Shown piece by piece: positions 1 to 9,061 of a stretch of 64,000 bases of DNA. Position 1 is the first letter of the stretch, and each line of letters opens with the position of its first letter. The notes under the pieces were generated by a model, which worked only from the letters and a program-made list of their open reading frames with translations, was not told the origin of the DNA and ran no database searches. A program made the translations under genes and the position numbers. The DNA is taken from assembly GCA_026545765.1 (NCBI GenBank), contig CM048839.1:64095187-64159186 (forward strand). Reading direction: 5' to 3'. Source of the DNA: Plantago major (Eukaryota > Streptophyta > Magnoliopsida > Lamiales > Plantaginaceae).

Positions 1-288
1 ACAAGTTTGTGAACAACTACCAAATGGGGAGCCAAGGTAATGCGCGGAGAAGGAATGAAATGAATGATATGGGCCGGAGGTCAGAGTGGAACGATCATGT
101 GTCCTACCTACACAGCTATGAGCAAATCTCTTACCATCAGGGGAATACCAGCGGGTATGGTCACTATGAATACCCACCTTACTATCCACCACCACAGCTC
201 TATCCACATGAGAGTCGATACATCGCAGCACTACCGAGGCTACCAAGGATTTTATCCTCCGCCGCCTCCTCAAGGATCCTCTTCCTGA
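1..288 (+). pseudogene. C-terminal fragment of a Tyr/Pro/Gln-rich Ty3/gypsy ORF (element G1)
   Basis: The reading frame is open from the window edge. It is rich in Tyr, Gln, Asn, Pro and His and ends in a Pro-Tyr-Pro segment. The first frame (from the edge to about 220) reads RSEWNDHVSYLHSYEQISYH, then a frame change gives the probable true end, QGFYPPPPPQGSSS and a stop at 286-288. The composition is low complexity and no catalytic motif is visible, so I do not assign a function. It sits where the last coding segment of this non-autonomous gypsy family should be: the 3' untranslated region, polypurine tract and LTR follow. The counterpart in element D (about 44540-44700, - strand) is further degraded. 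The start lies outside the window. Confidence 0.5.
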
Positions 289-1018
289 AGCACCACCTGA
301 ATGGAGAGCACAGCACCAAGAGGGAAGTGTCTTTTCTTTTTCTTCTTTATTTTTCTAGTTCCTTTATCTGCTCTCTGCTAGGTTTGGGGGAAGAATTTGA
401 TTTGACTACTACTTCATAAATTACTCGGCCTGTAATAACTTTTAAGTACTCGCACCTAATAATTTGTAGTTTAATTTATGTTTAATAACTAGGTTTACCT
501 TTATCTATTACGTCTAAGGTTATTTGCTTTTTGAAAAGAAGGTTGTTTTGTGATATGAGTACTCGGTATAAAGTATGACTAGATAGGGACAGTAGATTCG
601 TTTTCATGCTTCACTGCTTATGGAATATATGCTCTGACATACCCCGACCCATGCTACTTTGACGAGTGAGTTTACTTGCTACTCTAATAAAGTCATGTGT
701 ACAACTGTGTGAACACTGCTACCCTTGATTCTATATATGTTAACAGCATGAACATGATTTGTAGTACTCACATTTCTGAACCCTTTTCTATACCTTTAAC
801 TAGCCCCTCTGAAAGCTTTTTGAGCCATTATGAAAATCCACCATATATATCCTATACATGCTTTACATAAGCGGTGTCAGCTATCCGCCACCGAACTTGA
901 ACGAAGAAATGAAGCAACGAGTTCCAAGTAATGGAGGAGAATCATGTTTTGACCATGACTTTGAACTAGTTTGGGGGAAAGAAGAGAAGAAAACCCTGAT
1001 CTTAGTTCGATAAATTGG
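289..1018 (+). other. 3' non-coding region of element G1 with repeated PPT-like tracts
   Basis: No coding frame is convincing here. The stretch contains TTTGGGGGAAGAA at about 384, TTTGGGGGAAAGAAGAG at about 970 and the final tract at 1019. Bases about 780-1060 match, in reverse complement, 43787-44050 of element D, showing that G1 and D are the same family in opposite orientations. Confidence 0.65.
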
Positions 1019-1031
1019 TTTGGGGGAGAAG
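1019..1031 (+). other. Polypurine tract of G1
   Basis: The sequence TTTGGGGGAGAAG lies directly before the LTR start TGGAAGATGAAC. It is the expected priming site for plus-strand DNA synthesis. The same tract in reverse complement (CTTCTCCCCCAAAC) borders the LTR of element D at 43787. Confidence 0.75.
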
Positions 1032-3338
1032 TGGAAGATGAACATCATCGAAAGGTAACCTTGTTGGCCCTACTTTTGTACTACCGGTGCTAAAAATCAC
1101 TAGCTCTTGCTCCAAGAAAAAAGAAAAAGAAAGTACCGAAAAAAACAAAGGTACAAAAGTCTCGGAGTGAATCTGTGGTCCTTGTGATCACCGTTTTCGT
1201 GTTGGGCATGTTACAGATACTATCCACATACCGGCGTGGCCCTTAAAAAGCTACATGTCCGTGATGGTTGATGGCATTTATACCAAACCAGCACGCACAA
1301 AAGTGCGAAATTCAGTAAAACAGACACTACCAAAAAATGTAGAGACTAAAAGAGCCCAATAATGGCTAACCAAAGACATACGAGTCGGTAAAACGACTGC
1401 AAAAAATAGTATGTCGAAAAAGAAAAGGAAAAAAGAAAAACATAAAGGAGCAAGTAGTCTACGTGTGAAGGAACCGATGAAGTATTTATGATGATGAAGG
1501 GGAAGTTGGAGAATTATCGTCAAAAAAGACGAAGCTGAAAGAAGGAACTCGGTATTCGAAAGGATAAATCCCTCTCTAGTGCCCTTTATTTACCTTACTC
1601 ATCATTTGATGATGCTTAGCCAACATTCCTCTATATTATCCTACCTATTTTACTTACCGAGCCAACCTGAGTACTACTTTGATTTGTGCCTTGACTTTTG
1701 GGAGCAGGATTACATAACATTACTACGAGGTGACAATCTTGAAGTGCACCTTAAGGGACATTGGGTTACACTTGTAACCGCTGGTTTTAGTGAGTGATAC
1801 TTACTTGTTATATGCCTGCTGTGGAGTCGTAGAGGTCTGAGTTGAAACTAAGTGAATCAGTGGAGTATGAAACCCTAGAGACTAGCTGCTTATCTATGTC
1901 ACGGTTTATGCTCTTTACTCATTTCATAGTCACTTCTTAATTATCGTAATTACCTTGCTCAAGGATGAGCAAGAAAATGGCTTGGGGGTCTGATGTGACA
2001 ATGAAATGTGGGATTTTGCATGCTTTTAGACCCTTGTTTTTTGCCCAAGATTCAATATTGTATCATATTATGGCCAATTACCAATTTCTTGCATATTTTG
2101 TAGGTCATGATCGCATTTTTGAGGAATTGCACGATTTTCGGTGCCAAAATGTCATATTTGGGCAAAATAGAGGAAAATAAGGAAATACGCTGATTTGGAC
2201 GTTGCACGGAGTTCGAGGTGTCAAAACATGTCATCTAACCAACCAATATGAAGATAATTGAAGATGCTGCAACATTGTAGAATACCACTTTTCGAGGAAA
2301 CAAAGTTACGAAGCCCGAAATCAAAGAACGACGAAAACAGACAAAAACCTGGGAAGATCAAAGTTGTGCGGTCAACAGTTGACTGCAGAAGCCCTTGTGT
2401 GGTCCACTGTCGACCGCAGTGGAGTGGAAACTTCTGGAAAAAGGCTTTTTGCTGGCCTGTCAGGCTAGGGACCGCCTTTCTAGCCTTCCTTATTGATGAA
2501 TGGTGACTAGAGGCCGATTTCCACAATATAAATAAGACCCTTGGGGTCTCATAATCATTCACCGCTCCCAAAGAAACTCTCCTGAGAGAGAATCAGTCAT
2601 CGGGGAAGTGAAACCCTAAAATAGCTGGCCGTCAGACACCCATATGGAGGAAACCCTAGAAGCAACACGAAGATATCAGAGACTAAGCTTCTTCTTCTTC
2701 TTTCTTCCTCTTTCTTCTTCTTTCTTCTTCTCTTTTTCAATTTCATTCAATAGTAGAATACTATGAGTAGCTTACTCTCTCTTGTAAAGGCGAACCGCCA
2801 AAACTCTGTTGTGCTACTTCTTTATATGCCGGGTTATATTAATGGAATAGTTCTTAGACGTAAATCGTGATTATACAACTCTATACATCCTTTGTCGTGT
2901 GATGTTCTTTGAGTGACACGATGGTTTCATTGAGTGAGTAGAAGTCTTGATATCATTGCGCCTGGGTATTTAGTATTATGCCCTGCTGTCATTAGAGGTA
3001 ATCGCGTAGGATATTTACTAGGAAGTTGGGAGTAGCATAGTACGAGGGAGGTTAGGGGTCCTTTACGCTTCAACCACCATCGATTTTCATCAATAGAATT
3101 AGGTTTTACTTACGAATCAATCATCTGCTTTCAATCTATTCACTTTTAATATGTCTGCTTTCTTCACGCGAAATCAAAACGTTACTTGTTCCTATGCTAA
3201 GTGTACATGGAGAACAACATCCGAGTTAACTTACCACTATTGTGTGTTTGTGAGCTTGCTTAAGCAATTATAAATTCAATCTTTGATTGCAATTGAGGAT
3301 TCTACTACTAGCGTATTCAAATTCTCAAGTGCACATCA
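1032..3338 (+). mobile_element. 3' LTR of Ty3/gypsy element G1
   Basis: This roughly 2.3 kb LTR starts TGGAAGATGAACATC just after the polypurine tract and ends GTGCACATCA. It aligns over its whole length, in reverse complement, with 26134-28635 (LTR of element D). Landmarks shared by both are the TATAAATA box, a pyrimidine-rich stretch (2689-2740) and a conserved end before TTCTCAAGTGCAC. There is no coding potential; the short frames within it are chance. It ends abruptly in sequence of another LTR (TTAACCCCGGGTG), so G1 was inserted into element F. Confidence 0.8.
2527..2534 (+). promoter_or_regulatory. TATA box of the G1 LTR promoter
   Basis: TATAAATA followed by AGACCCTTGGGGTCTC, a near-palindrome, is kept in the D LTR at 27065-27072 on the - strand. 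A pyrimidine-rich leader follows about 160 bp downstream. This is the likely U3/R promoter. Confidence 0.6.
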
Positions 3339-3683
3339 TTAACCCCGGGTGTCGTTCTCTCAGGACTTAACTAAGCTAAGTTCTTTTTACGGAATATAAT
3401 TATCAACAGGAAAGTAGTAAACGGTTTGTTTGCTTCGGCAGCGAGTTCTAATTACTAGTTTAACTCTAACTCTCAACATAAAGAAATCAAGCACATGTAT
3501 ATCGATCTTATCAAGTTATCAAAATTATAGAGTGGTGGTGATATTATATGCCTACTAGTTGGGTACGAAAGTACATGACTGAGACAATGGTACTCCGATG
3601 TACACTAGGACCGTCGGCGAAATTACACTACACGCCTGGGTAGAATCCTCACACCACATGAGGCACGTTAGCTCTATGACAAT
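3339..3683 (-). mobile_element. 3' LTR of Ty3/gypsy element F, part 1
   Basis: The sequence from TTAACCCCGGGTG to GCTCTATGACAAT aligns with 22020-22374 of the complete F LTR. Shared blocks are GGACTTAACTA, GGTTTG(TTTG)CTTCGG(C/T)AGC and CTATGACAAT. The first 80 or so bases of the LTR are missing because G1 is inserted here. It is cut at 3683 by Sirevirus-like element A; the LTR resumes at 18911. Confidence 0.7.
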
Positions 3684-5100
3684 TGTTGGTCTAGATAACA
3701 GCAAAGTAAAAGACTAGAGGGGGCTAGAGGGGGGGGGGGTGAATAGTCTTTTAAAACTTTTGTCGATAAACACAGTTTCTCGAAACACAGGGGTTCGATA
3801 CTTAAATTCAGAGCGCGGAAGACTTTAAGATAGGTAAGTGCAGAAACAATAAGTAAGTGTGTGTGTGCTTTACTGAAATGTAAATACAGAAAGGTAAATA
3901 ACACAGCAAGTATAGTGGTATCTGGAGGTGGCGTAATCCTCCAACTAATACACTTCGGTCTTTCTGAGACCTAGAATTCACTAGAATAGATAATTGAGTT
4001 CACCTTACAATAATCCTTATTCTAAGATTCCTAAACAAATGGTTCCCCAAATGTTCCCCACAGTTATTCCCGACTCAAGGCTAAGTACTTCCTCTACTCA
4101 GATAACCTTGGAATTATTCCCTGATTTCCTAAATCAAGTAATTCCTCTACTCCACGCCTTGATGGTGTTGGTTATAAGGTTTGTCAGAGAGGCTTCTCGT
4201 ATAACTTTTCAGTTATGTTTTCAGAGAGCCTAATAGAACAAGACTACTTAATACACTTGTTCAGTGGATGACGATGCTCTTCTTGACCCAGTAATTGGTG
4301 TACATTACGGAGAATGATGTTCAGAAATGGTATCTGATAGTTCAACACTTTCACGAATAACAATCTCTTGTTAAGGTTCAGGACAACTTAGAACTACTAG
4401 TGATTCTTCAAGCAACAAAAAGCTTTCAGAAAGGGTAGTAGAGTGCTTGAGAGAATACTTTGTTTGATGGTAAGTTTGCAAGATAGAGCGTTCTAAGTTA
4501 TATTCTTCAAGCATCTAAGTGTGTGATATATATATAGATAAATTTGAGAGGCGTTTGAATTGTATCCGTTGTGCTCTCTATCAAATTATATCCGTTTATA
4601 TCTTGAACTATGTACTCAGAAGTCACTATCTCATTTTTCAGAGGATTTGCTTTTTCTGCCGATGCATTTAATGCATAATCTTGTTCATTGTCCTTTAGTC
4701 TCAACGGATACATGAGCCTTTCTGATGGCTTGCATGCTCCATACTCATGATGTCATATGTCCAGAATCATATCCCGAAAATAAGTTAATATACTTAAGAA
4801 AGGATTAAGGACATAGTCTTTCTGAGTTAGACTAAAACTTTGTGTCTTCATAAACCTTGTGCAATCTTCAGTCTTCTAATCTTCAGAAAAGCTTCATTGC
4901 TAGGATTGATCTTCGTGGTCTTCTTGAAATAAAAATTACACTCAGAGACCTATAATCCTAATACAAGATTTACTAGACTAATCATACTCAGTGATTTCCT
5001 CTTTTACAATGTTTAAGTGAACCAAGAGCACTTAATCACCTTTCTGGCTAAGATAAGAACATGTGATGAGTGATCAAAATACTAACAGATATTCCTAACA
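3684..5100 (-). repeat. 3' LTR of element A
   Basis: The 1417 bp LTR begins (+ strand) TGTTGGTCTAGATAAC and ends ATATTCCTAACA. It matches 17489-18910 closely, with scattered substitutions and a few local indels (for example the G tract at 3719-3741 and around 4655). It holds the TATATATA box near 4528-4536 and a short array of hairpin units at 4036-4170. Confidence 0.9.
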
Positions 5101-5460
5101 AATTTCCCCTTTTTGATCAGTCATCCATGACTATCTTTCAAGTCCTATTAAAAAATTGTAATCCTGGAAGAGAAAACAATCCACCACTTAATCATTTCAA
5201 ATGATATTCAATTTTAGTTGAATTAAGTGCAGAAAGTAAACATCAACCAAATCACAAGAAGTGATCTTTGCTGATAAGTTGTCATCTATTAAAATGTATC
5301 CGAGTATGATCTTGAGATAGGTACAGTTCTGAGTAAGATGCAACTTATACGGATAGAGAATTCGAAACAATCGGCAAGATTACAAAAGTAATAAAACATA
5401 CTAAGTAAATTAGAAAAAGGAGAGTCCAAGCTCGAGAGAGTATTCTAATGTTACTATTCT
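5101..5460 (-). other. 3' untranslated region and polypurine tract of element A
   Basis: Read on the - strand, TGATCAAAAAGGGGAAATT (5101-5119) directly precedes the 3' LTR and is the polypurine tract. The remaining 340 bp upstream is A/T-rich with no coding frame. Equivalent blocks border the 3' LTRs of B (42130-42153) and C (49002-49020). Confidence 0.75.
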
Positions 5461-6674
5461 TCAAGTCTTGAAACACAACTTGGGTTCGGATACCTCAAGT
5501 TCTTGACACCTTCTGGATCGATTGACATGATCATCCACTTTTACGCATTCTTGGACATAGTCATAAAGAATCCTTGACGAAGAGCTCTGTCTTCTGGATA
5601 TGTCATATATTTCATGGTAACTCTTGCAAGCTTGTGATTCTTCCATGAAAATGTTTGACCAGTACTTTCCCGGACCGGCATGGTCTACTTGCGGTGAGAT
5701 AGGTTGAAATACTTGTATATTTCTTCCAGATAGTGTATATCATCTAGGTATTCATCCAATGTCATATAGAATGACTCATAGGTTGAAACACCTAGTTTGT
5801 TCTTCCTGCTATAGCTACCATCCAGTTTTCTTACCTTGTGTACATCATCAGGTTTTGGGTAAGGACAGGCAAAAGAAATATCCATCTTTCTGGCTTCATT
5901 CCTCTTTTCTACTTCAAAGTTTAACCAGGCATGAAGGTGCTCAGGTTTTAGCAATTCTGGCTTGCCTTCTCTCCATTTCAGGATCTGGTTGAGGATAGGA
6001 GTTGGAAACTTATCATTGACAAGTAGATGTTGTAGTTCCAGAATCCAATACCCTCTCTTGTTCAGAATGCACCTATATGAAGATTCTTCATTACTAGTCT
6101 TCATATACTCAATGTGGGTATCAGTTGGCCTTTCTTGATGTGTTTCATTGTTTATTCTGCCAAACTGGAAATCCCTCCTTGCTTTTCTGTTTGGTGGCCT
6201 TCTGTCAGGAGATCCTCTATCCCTATCTTCCTGCCTTGGGGCTGTGCTGGTGGATGTTCCTTGTATAGACTTGGTGTTTCCAGAAGGAGTTCTGGCTACT
6301 AAGGGCTTTGCTGCCAGAGGAGGTTGTGAAGTAGTTGCTTGTCTCCTTTTCTTGTGAAGTGGATGTTCATCAGAATCATCCTCATCATCATTGTAGTCCA
6401 AAATTGGAGATTTGCAGCTTTCTTGGCCTCTTACTTCTCCTTATTCCTTTTCTTCTTCTTCAGAAGTCTTCCTCTCTTCTGAGATTCTAAGGGACTTGGT
6501 TCCCCTAGTGACCATACTTCTCAGCCTTCTGGCTGGATGATCTGGAACAACTTCTTTAGCAAGGGTGTCTCCAGTGGTGTCCTTAATGACAAGTTGACTT
6601 GAGGAGGGAGGATTTGATTGTTTTCTTTTTCTTCCTCTGCCTTTCTGAGGCATCTCTTCTTCCCCCTTAGTCAT
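5461..6674 (-). pseudogene. ORF4 of element A (unrecognised, basic N-terminus, conserved C-terminal domain)
   Basis: The start is the ATG at 6674 (MTKGEEEMPQKGRGRKRK), kept in B (40584) and C (50543). The first 80 residues are basic with an NLS-like GRGRKRK and then an acidic run. A stop near 6441 and a frame change lead to 5685-6401, which holds a second basic patch (HKKRR) and a folded-looking domain: HLHAWLNFEVEKRNEARK, then CPYPKPDDVHK and YESFYMTLDEYLDDIHYLEE. After another frameshift the tail runs to 5461, matching the C-terminal region of the B and C copies. I recognise no enzyme motif or membrane segment. Three-copy conservation after ORF3 says it is a real gene of the family. A nuclear DNA/RNA-binding role is only a guess from the basic patches. 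Confidence 0.6.
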
Positions 6675-8179
6675 GAATGGTGACTCATGATAGCATAAGC
6701 TTCAGAGAGAGTGTCAAAGTTTTTCTGGAGATTGTTGTGCACCCTGACTAATTCTTGAAGTTCTTTCTTCAGCTCGTTGTTCTGCCTAACCAGTTCCTGC
6801 TCCTTTCTGTTGAGTTCTTCAAGCGGCCTTAGGATGGCGTTGGCTTGCAGGACAGCATGGCTGGCTTCATTCAATGCTGCATTAGCATTGTTACAATCCT
6901 CATCCCTGACCAACCCTAGGTCTTTCTGAGAGAGAGCGATGCTAGTTGCTCTGTTGAGTAAGCAATGACCAAAGGCTTCATCTCTTCCAGGATGGATTTT
7001 AGCACTTCAGATCTTGGGCAACTAGTGTCTTTCCGAGTTCTAAAAGACCTTTGCTTACTGCAGTGCTCTTCACTTCTTGAACTACTTGGTGCAGAGAATA
7101 TATGAGGGAGCAGTAGGGCTCTTTTTGTGCTGTGACACAAGTCTCATCTCTTCTGCTTCAGTGATCAAGTTGTGGGTTCAGCATCACTATCATAATCCTT
7201 TTCTTGGATTGTTTGCAGATTGACAATCTTCTGCTTTCCATCAAGTGTGCTGGCCTTCTGAGAAGATGTAGAAGGTCTTTCTGATGCAGTCTCAGCATCA
7301 TGCTCTTCATCATCATTGTCATCCATTGCATCTATTTCAGCAGCTGTGACAACAATGGCATTCTTCAAATTTCTTTGCTCATCTAGGAGTGCCAATTCTT
7401 TGGCATTAGCTTCTTCGAGCTTTTTGATTTTGACTTCCTTTTCATCAACAAGAGCTTGAGTCTCAATGTTGATTCTCTTCTCTTCTTCCAATACCTTTCT
7501 GAGTTGTTCAATCCCTAAACTCAGCAGCTGAAATTTCTTCTATGGCATCATTGTGTTCAGCTTGTTGGGTATCTTGATGAGACTTGGGAGGTGATGATGA
7601 TGGAGCTTTCTGAGCAATTGAGGGAGTAGCCTTTTCTCCACTCTCTTTGCTAGCTTTCTGAATCCCGCCTTGTCCAGGTTGGGAATCATCATCCTGATCA
7701 TCATCATCATCACTCTTGTTCTTTGTTTCTTGGTTTGGATGCTCAGAGGGAGGTTCTTGATAATCATTTTCGTCCATCTCCTCGTCATCTTCTGACACCA
7801 GGTTGATCACATTTGGGAATGTAATCATCTTCCCATTAACTTCTTCTTGTTCACGGGATAAGTAGTGAGCTTCTTTGGGCAAGGCGGGATGGGTAACCAT
7901 CTGCTCTTGGTTTGAGCATCCGCACTTGAAATCTGCTATAAGTCTTTGTGCTACTTCATGAATGAAGTCTTCATGCATTAGAGTGGCAAATGAGTAGGAC
8001 TCTGTGAGGGAACAATGCATGGATATAATCCTCCATTTAGGCAATTGCTCTCTTTCTCGGGACGTCGATTACTCGCTACTTGGAAAGGTCACCTTACGAG
8101 TTTCTCGCCATTATCGAAGCACTTGAGATGTTTCTTTAAGGTGCTTCGGAAGGCCTTGAGTAAATCAACTAGCACTAGA
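6675..8179 (-). pseudogene. ORF3 of element A, C-terminal acidic and coiled-coil part
   Basis: Downstream of the intron array the frame continues as pieces at 7508-8044, 7165-7491, 6916-7140 and 6671-6913. Recognisable steps, shared with B and C, are ATLMHEDFIHEVAQRL, then REQEEVNGKMITFPNVINLV followed by an Asp/Glu-rich stretch with long Asp runs, then a heptad-like coiled coil (KEVKIKKLEEANAKELALLD) and a final Asn/Glu/Leu-rich helix (RKEQELVRQNNELKKELQEL). No hydrophobic membrane segment is visible, so the usual 'envelope-like' label for a Sirevirus ORF in this place is positional only. Several stops and frame changes make this copy non-functional. Confidence 0.55.
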
Positions 8180-8264
8180 CTTTGAGCACGAAGAAAGTGT
8201 TCAAGTTAGTTTTGTTCAAACCACTTGTGTTAGTATCTCGTGTAAGTGAGCTTTCTGAGCATAC
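8180..8264 (-). other. Predicted intron 5 of ORF3 (element A)
   Basis: Donor ACACAG|GTATGC at 8264. The acceptor side reads ACACTTTCTTCGTGCTCAAAG and is altered relative to C (CTCTTTCAG). The length of about 85 bp is uncertain by a few bases. Confidence 0.5.
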
Positions 8265-8381
8265 CTGTGTAGAAACACTAGGCTCATCTTCTTGGATTTT
8301 TGCTTGCTTGGGCACAGAGGCCTCAGATACTTTGGTGTGAGGAGAAGTTTTATCCTCATCAACCTTTCTTTCTGCTTGAAC
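8265..8381 (-). CDS. ORF3 exon 5 (element A), phase 0
   Basis: This is exactly 39 codons, from VQAERKVDEDKTSP to DEPSVSTQ, with no stop. It matches C exon 54007-54126 (40 codons, VQKEREDAENQ...VAVAQ). It is acidic, Ser/Pro-rich and probably unstructured. Splice signals border both sides. Confidence 0.6.
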
Positions 8382-8461
8382 CTGAGAGTTAAAATCAAAC
8401 AAGTTTAGAAACTTTTAACAGAAAAGATAGGTGGAAAAGTGCTTTCTGAGACTTCACTTAC
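8382..8461 (-). other. Predicted intron 4 of ORF3 (element A)
   Basis: 80 bp; donor TTGGAA|GTAAGTG, acceptor TTTAACTCTCAG|GTTC. It contains stops in the exon frame. The equivalent C intron is 54127-54209. Confidence 0.7.
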
Positions 8462-8611
8462 TTCCAAGTGAGGAAGCTCAGTAGCATGTTCCTCAGAAAC
8501 CTTGGGGGTTTCTGGCACCTTTTCTGCGGATACTGCTTGTTCAGCAGTTTTAGTTTCTTTTGGAGGAAATGACACAACTGTTTCTCCATCCAATTGTTCT
8601 TCTGACTGAGC
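8462..8611 (-). CDS. ORF3 exon 4 (element A), phase 0
   Basis: Exactly 50 codons, AQSEEQLDGETVVSF to ATELPHLE, with no stop. It contains the repeated phrase VPETPKVSEE, also seen as IPETVQVSER in the C exon and DPETVKVSEE in B exon 3. The similarity between neighbouring exons suggests that they arose by exon duplication. Confidence 0.6.
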
Positions 8612-8690
8612 CTGTAAGAACAAACATAAGAGATTTTAGTAGTGGGTTTTCCAGAGCATTTGTTGAACAAGATTATTATAGATTACTTAC
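8612..8690 (-). other. Predicted intron 3 of ORF3 (element A)
   Basis: 79 bp; donor GAGAAG|GTAAGT is a perfect plant consensus, and the acceptor is TTTGTTCTTACAG|GCTCAG. The equivalents are 38608-38685 in B and 54362-54440 in C. Confidence 0.8.
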
Positions 8691-8798
8691 CTTCTCAGCA
8701 GAAGGCTCAGTAAATACTTCCTCAGAAAGCTTTTCAGCTTCTGGAATCTCTAGTTTTTGGGGTGTTGGTTCCACCACCACTACTTCCTCAGTTGGAGC
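8691..8798 (-). CDS. ORF3 exon 3 (element A), phase 0
   Basis: Exactly 36 codons, APTEEVVVVEPTPQKLEIPE to EPSAEK, with no stop. In copy B the matching sequence (APTEKEEDK...SSVK) is fused to exon 2 with no intron. Confidence 0.6.
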
Positions 8799-8878
8799 CA
8801 AATAAGAGGCATTAAGAATATTAGAACATAATAGCAATTTTAGTTAGTTATTTCTTGTTCAGAGACAACTTTTACTAC
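8799..8878 (-). other. Predicted intron 2 of ORF3 (element A), acceptor damaged
   Basis: 80 bp; donor CCACAG|GTAGTAAAAG. The acceptor reads CTTATTTG|GCTCC, so the AG is now TG; copy C has TTTCTAATAG at the same point. The whole intron is absent from copy B. Confidence 0.65.
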
Positions 8879-8983
8879 CTGTGGGACAGGCTCTTCTTGA
8901 TGGTCTGAGGTTGGAGGAACCTCTTCTTGATTCAAGGGGGTGGACAGGTTTTCTTCCCCCTGAAAGTGTGTCTCCAAGTTGGC
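8879..8983 (-). CDS. ORF3 exon 2 (element A), phase 0
   Basis: Exactly 35 codons, ANLETHFQGEENL to HQEEPVPQ, with no stop. It starts like the B and C exons (AELETQEQ) and ends with EPVPQ, matching EPVLQ at the fused junction in B. Confidence 0.6.
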
Positions 8984-9061
8984 CTGTAACAAATACAGCT
9001 TATGAGTAACAAGTTAACATACAATTATGTTGACATGTTAGATACAAACTATCTTTGTTAC
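8984..9061 (-). other. Predicted intron 1 of ORF3 (element A)
   Basis: 78 bp; donor ATTCAG|GTAACAAAG, acceptor TATTTGTTACAG|GCC. The same intron is 38318-38397 in B and 54736-54799 in C, with near-identical acceptor TTGTTACAG. Confidence 0.8.

Noticed and set aside
1278-1523. 81-codon Leu/Phe-rich frame in the G1 LTR
   Set aside because: Non-coding LTR sequence; the D copy at 28080-28331 has a similar but shifted frame, as expected for chance in homologous LTRs.
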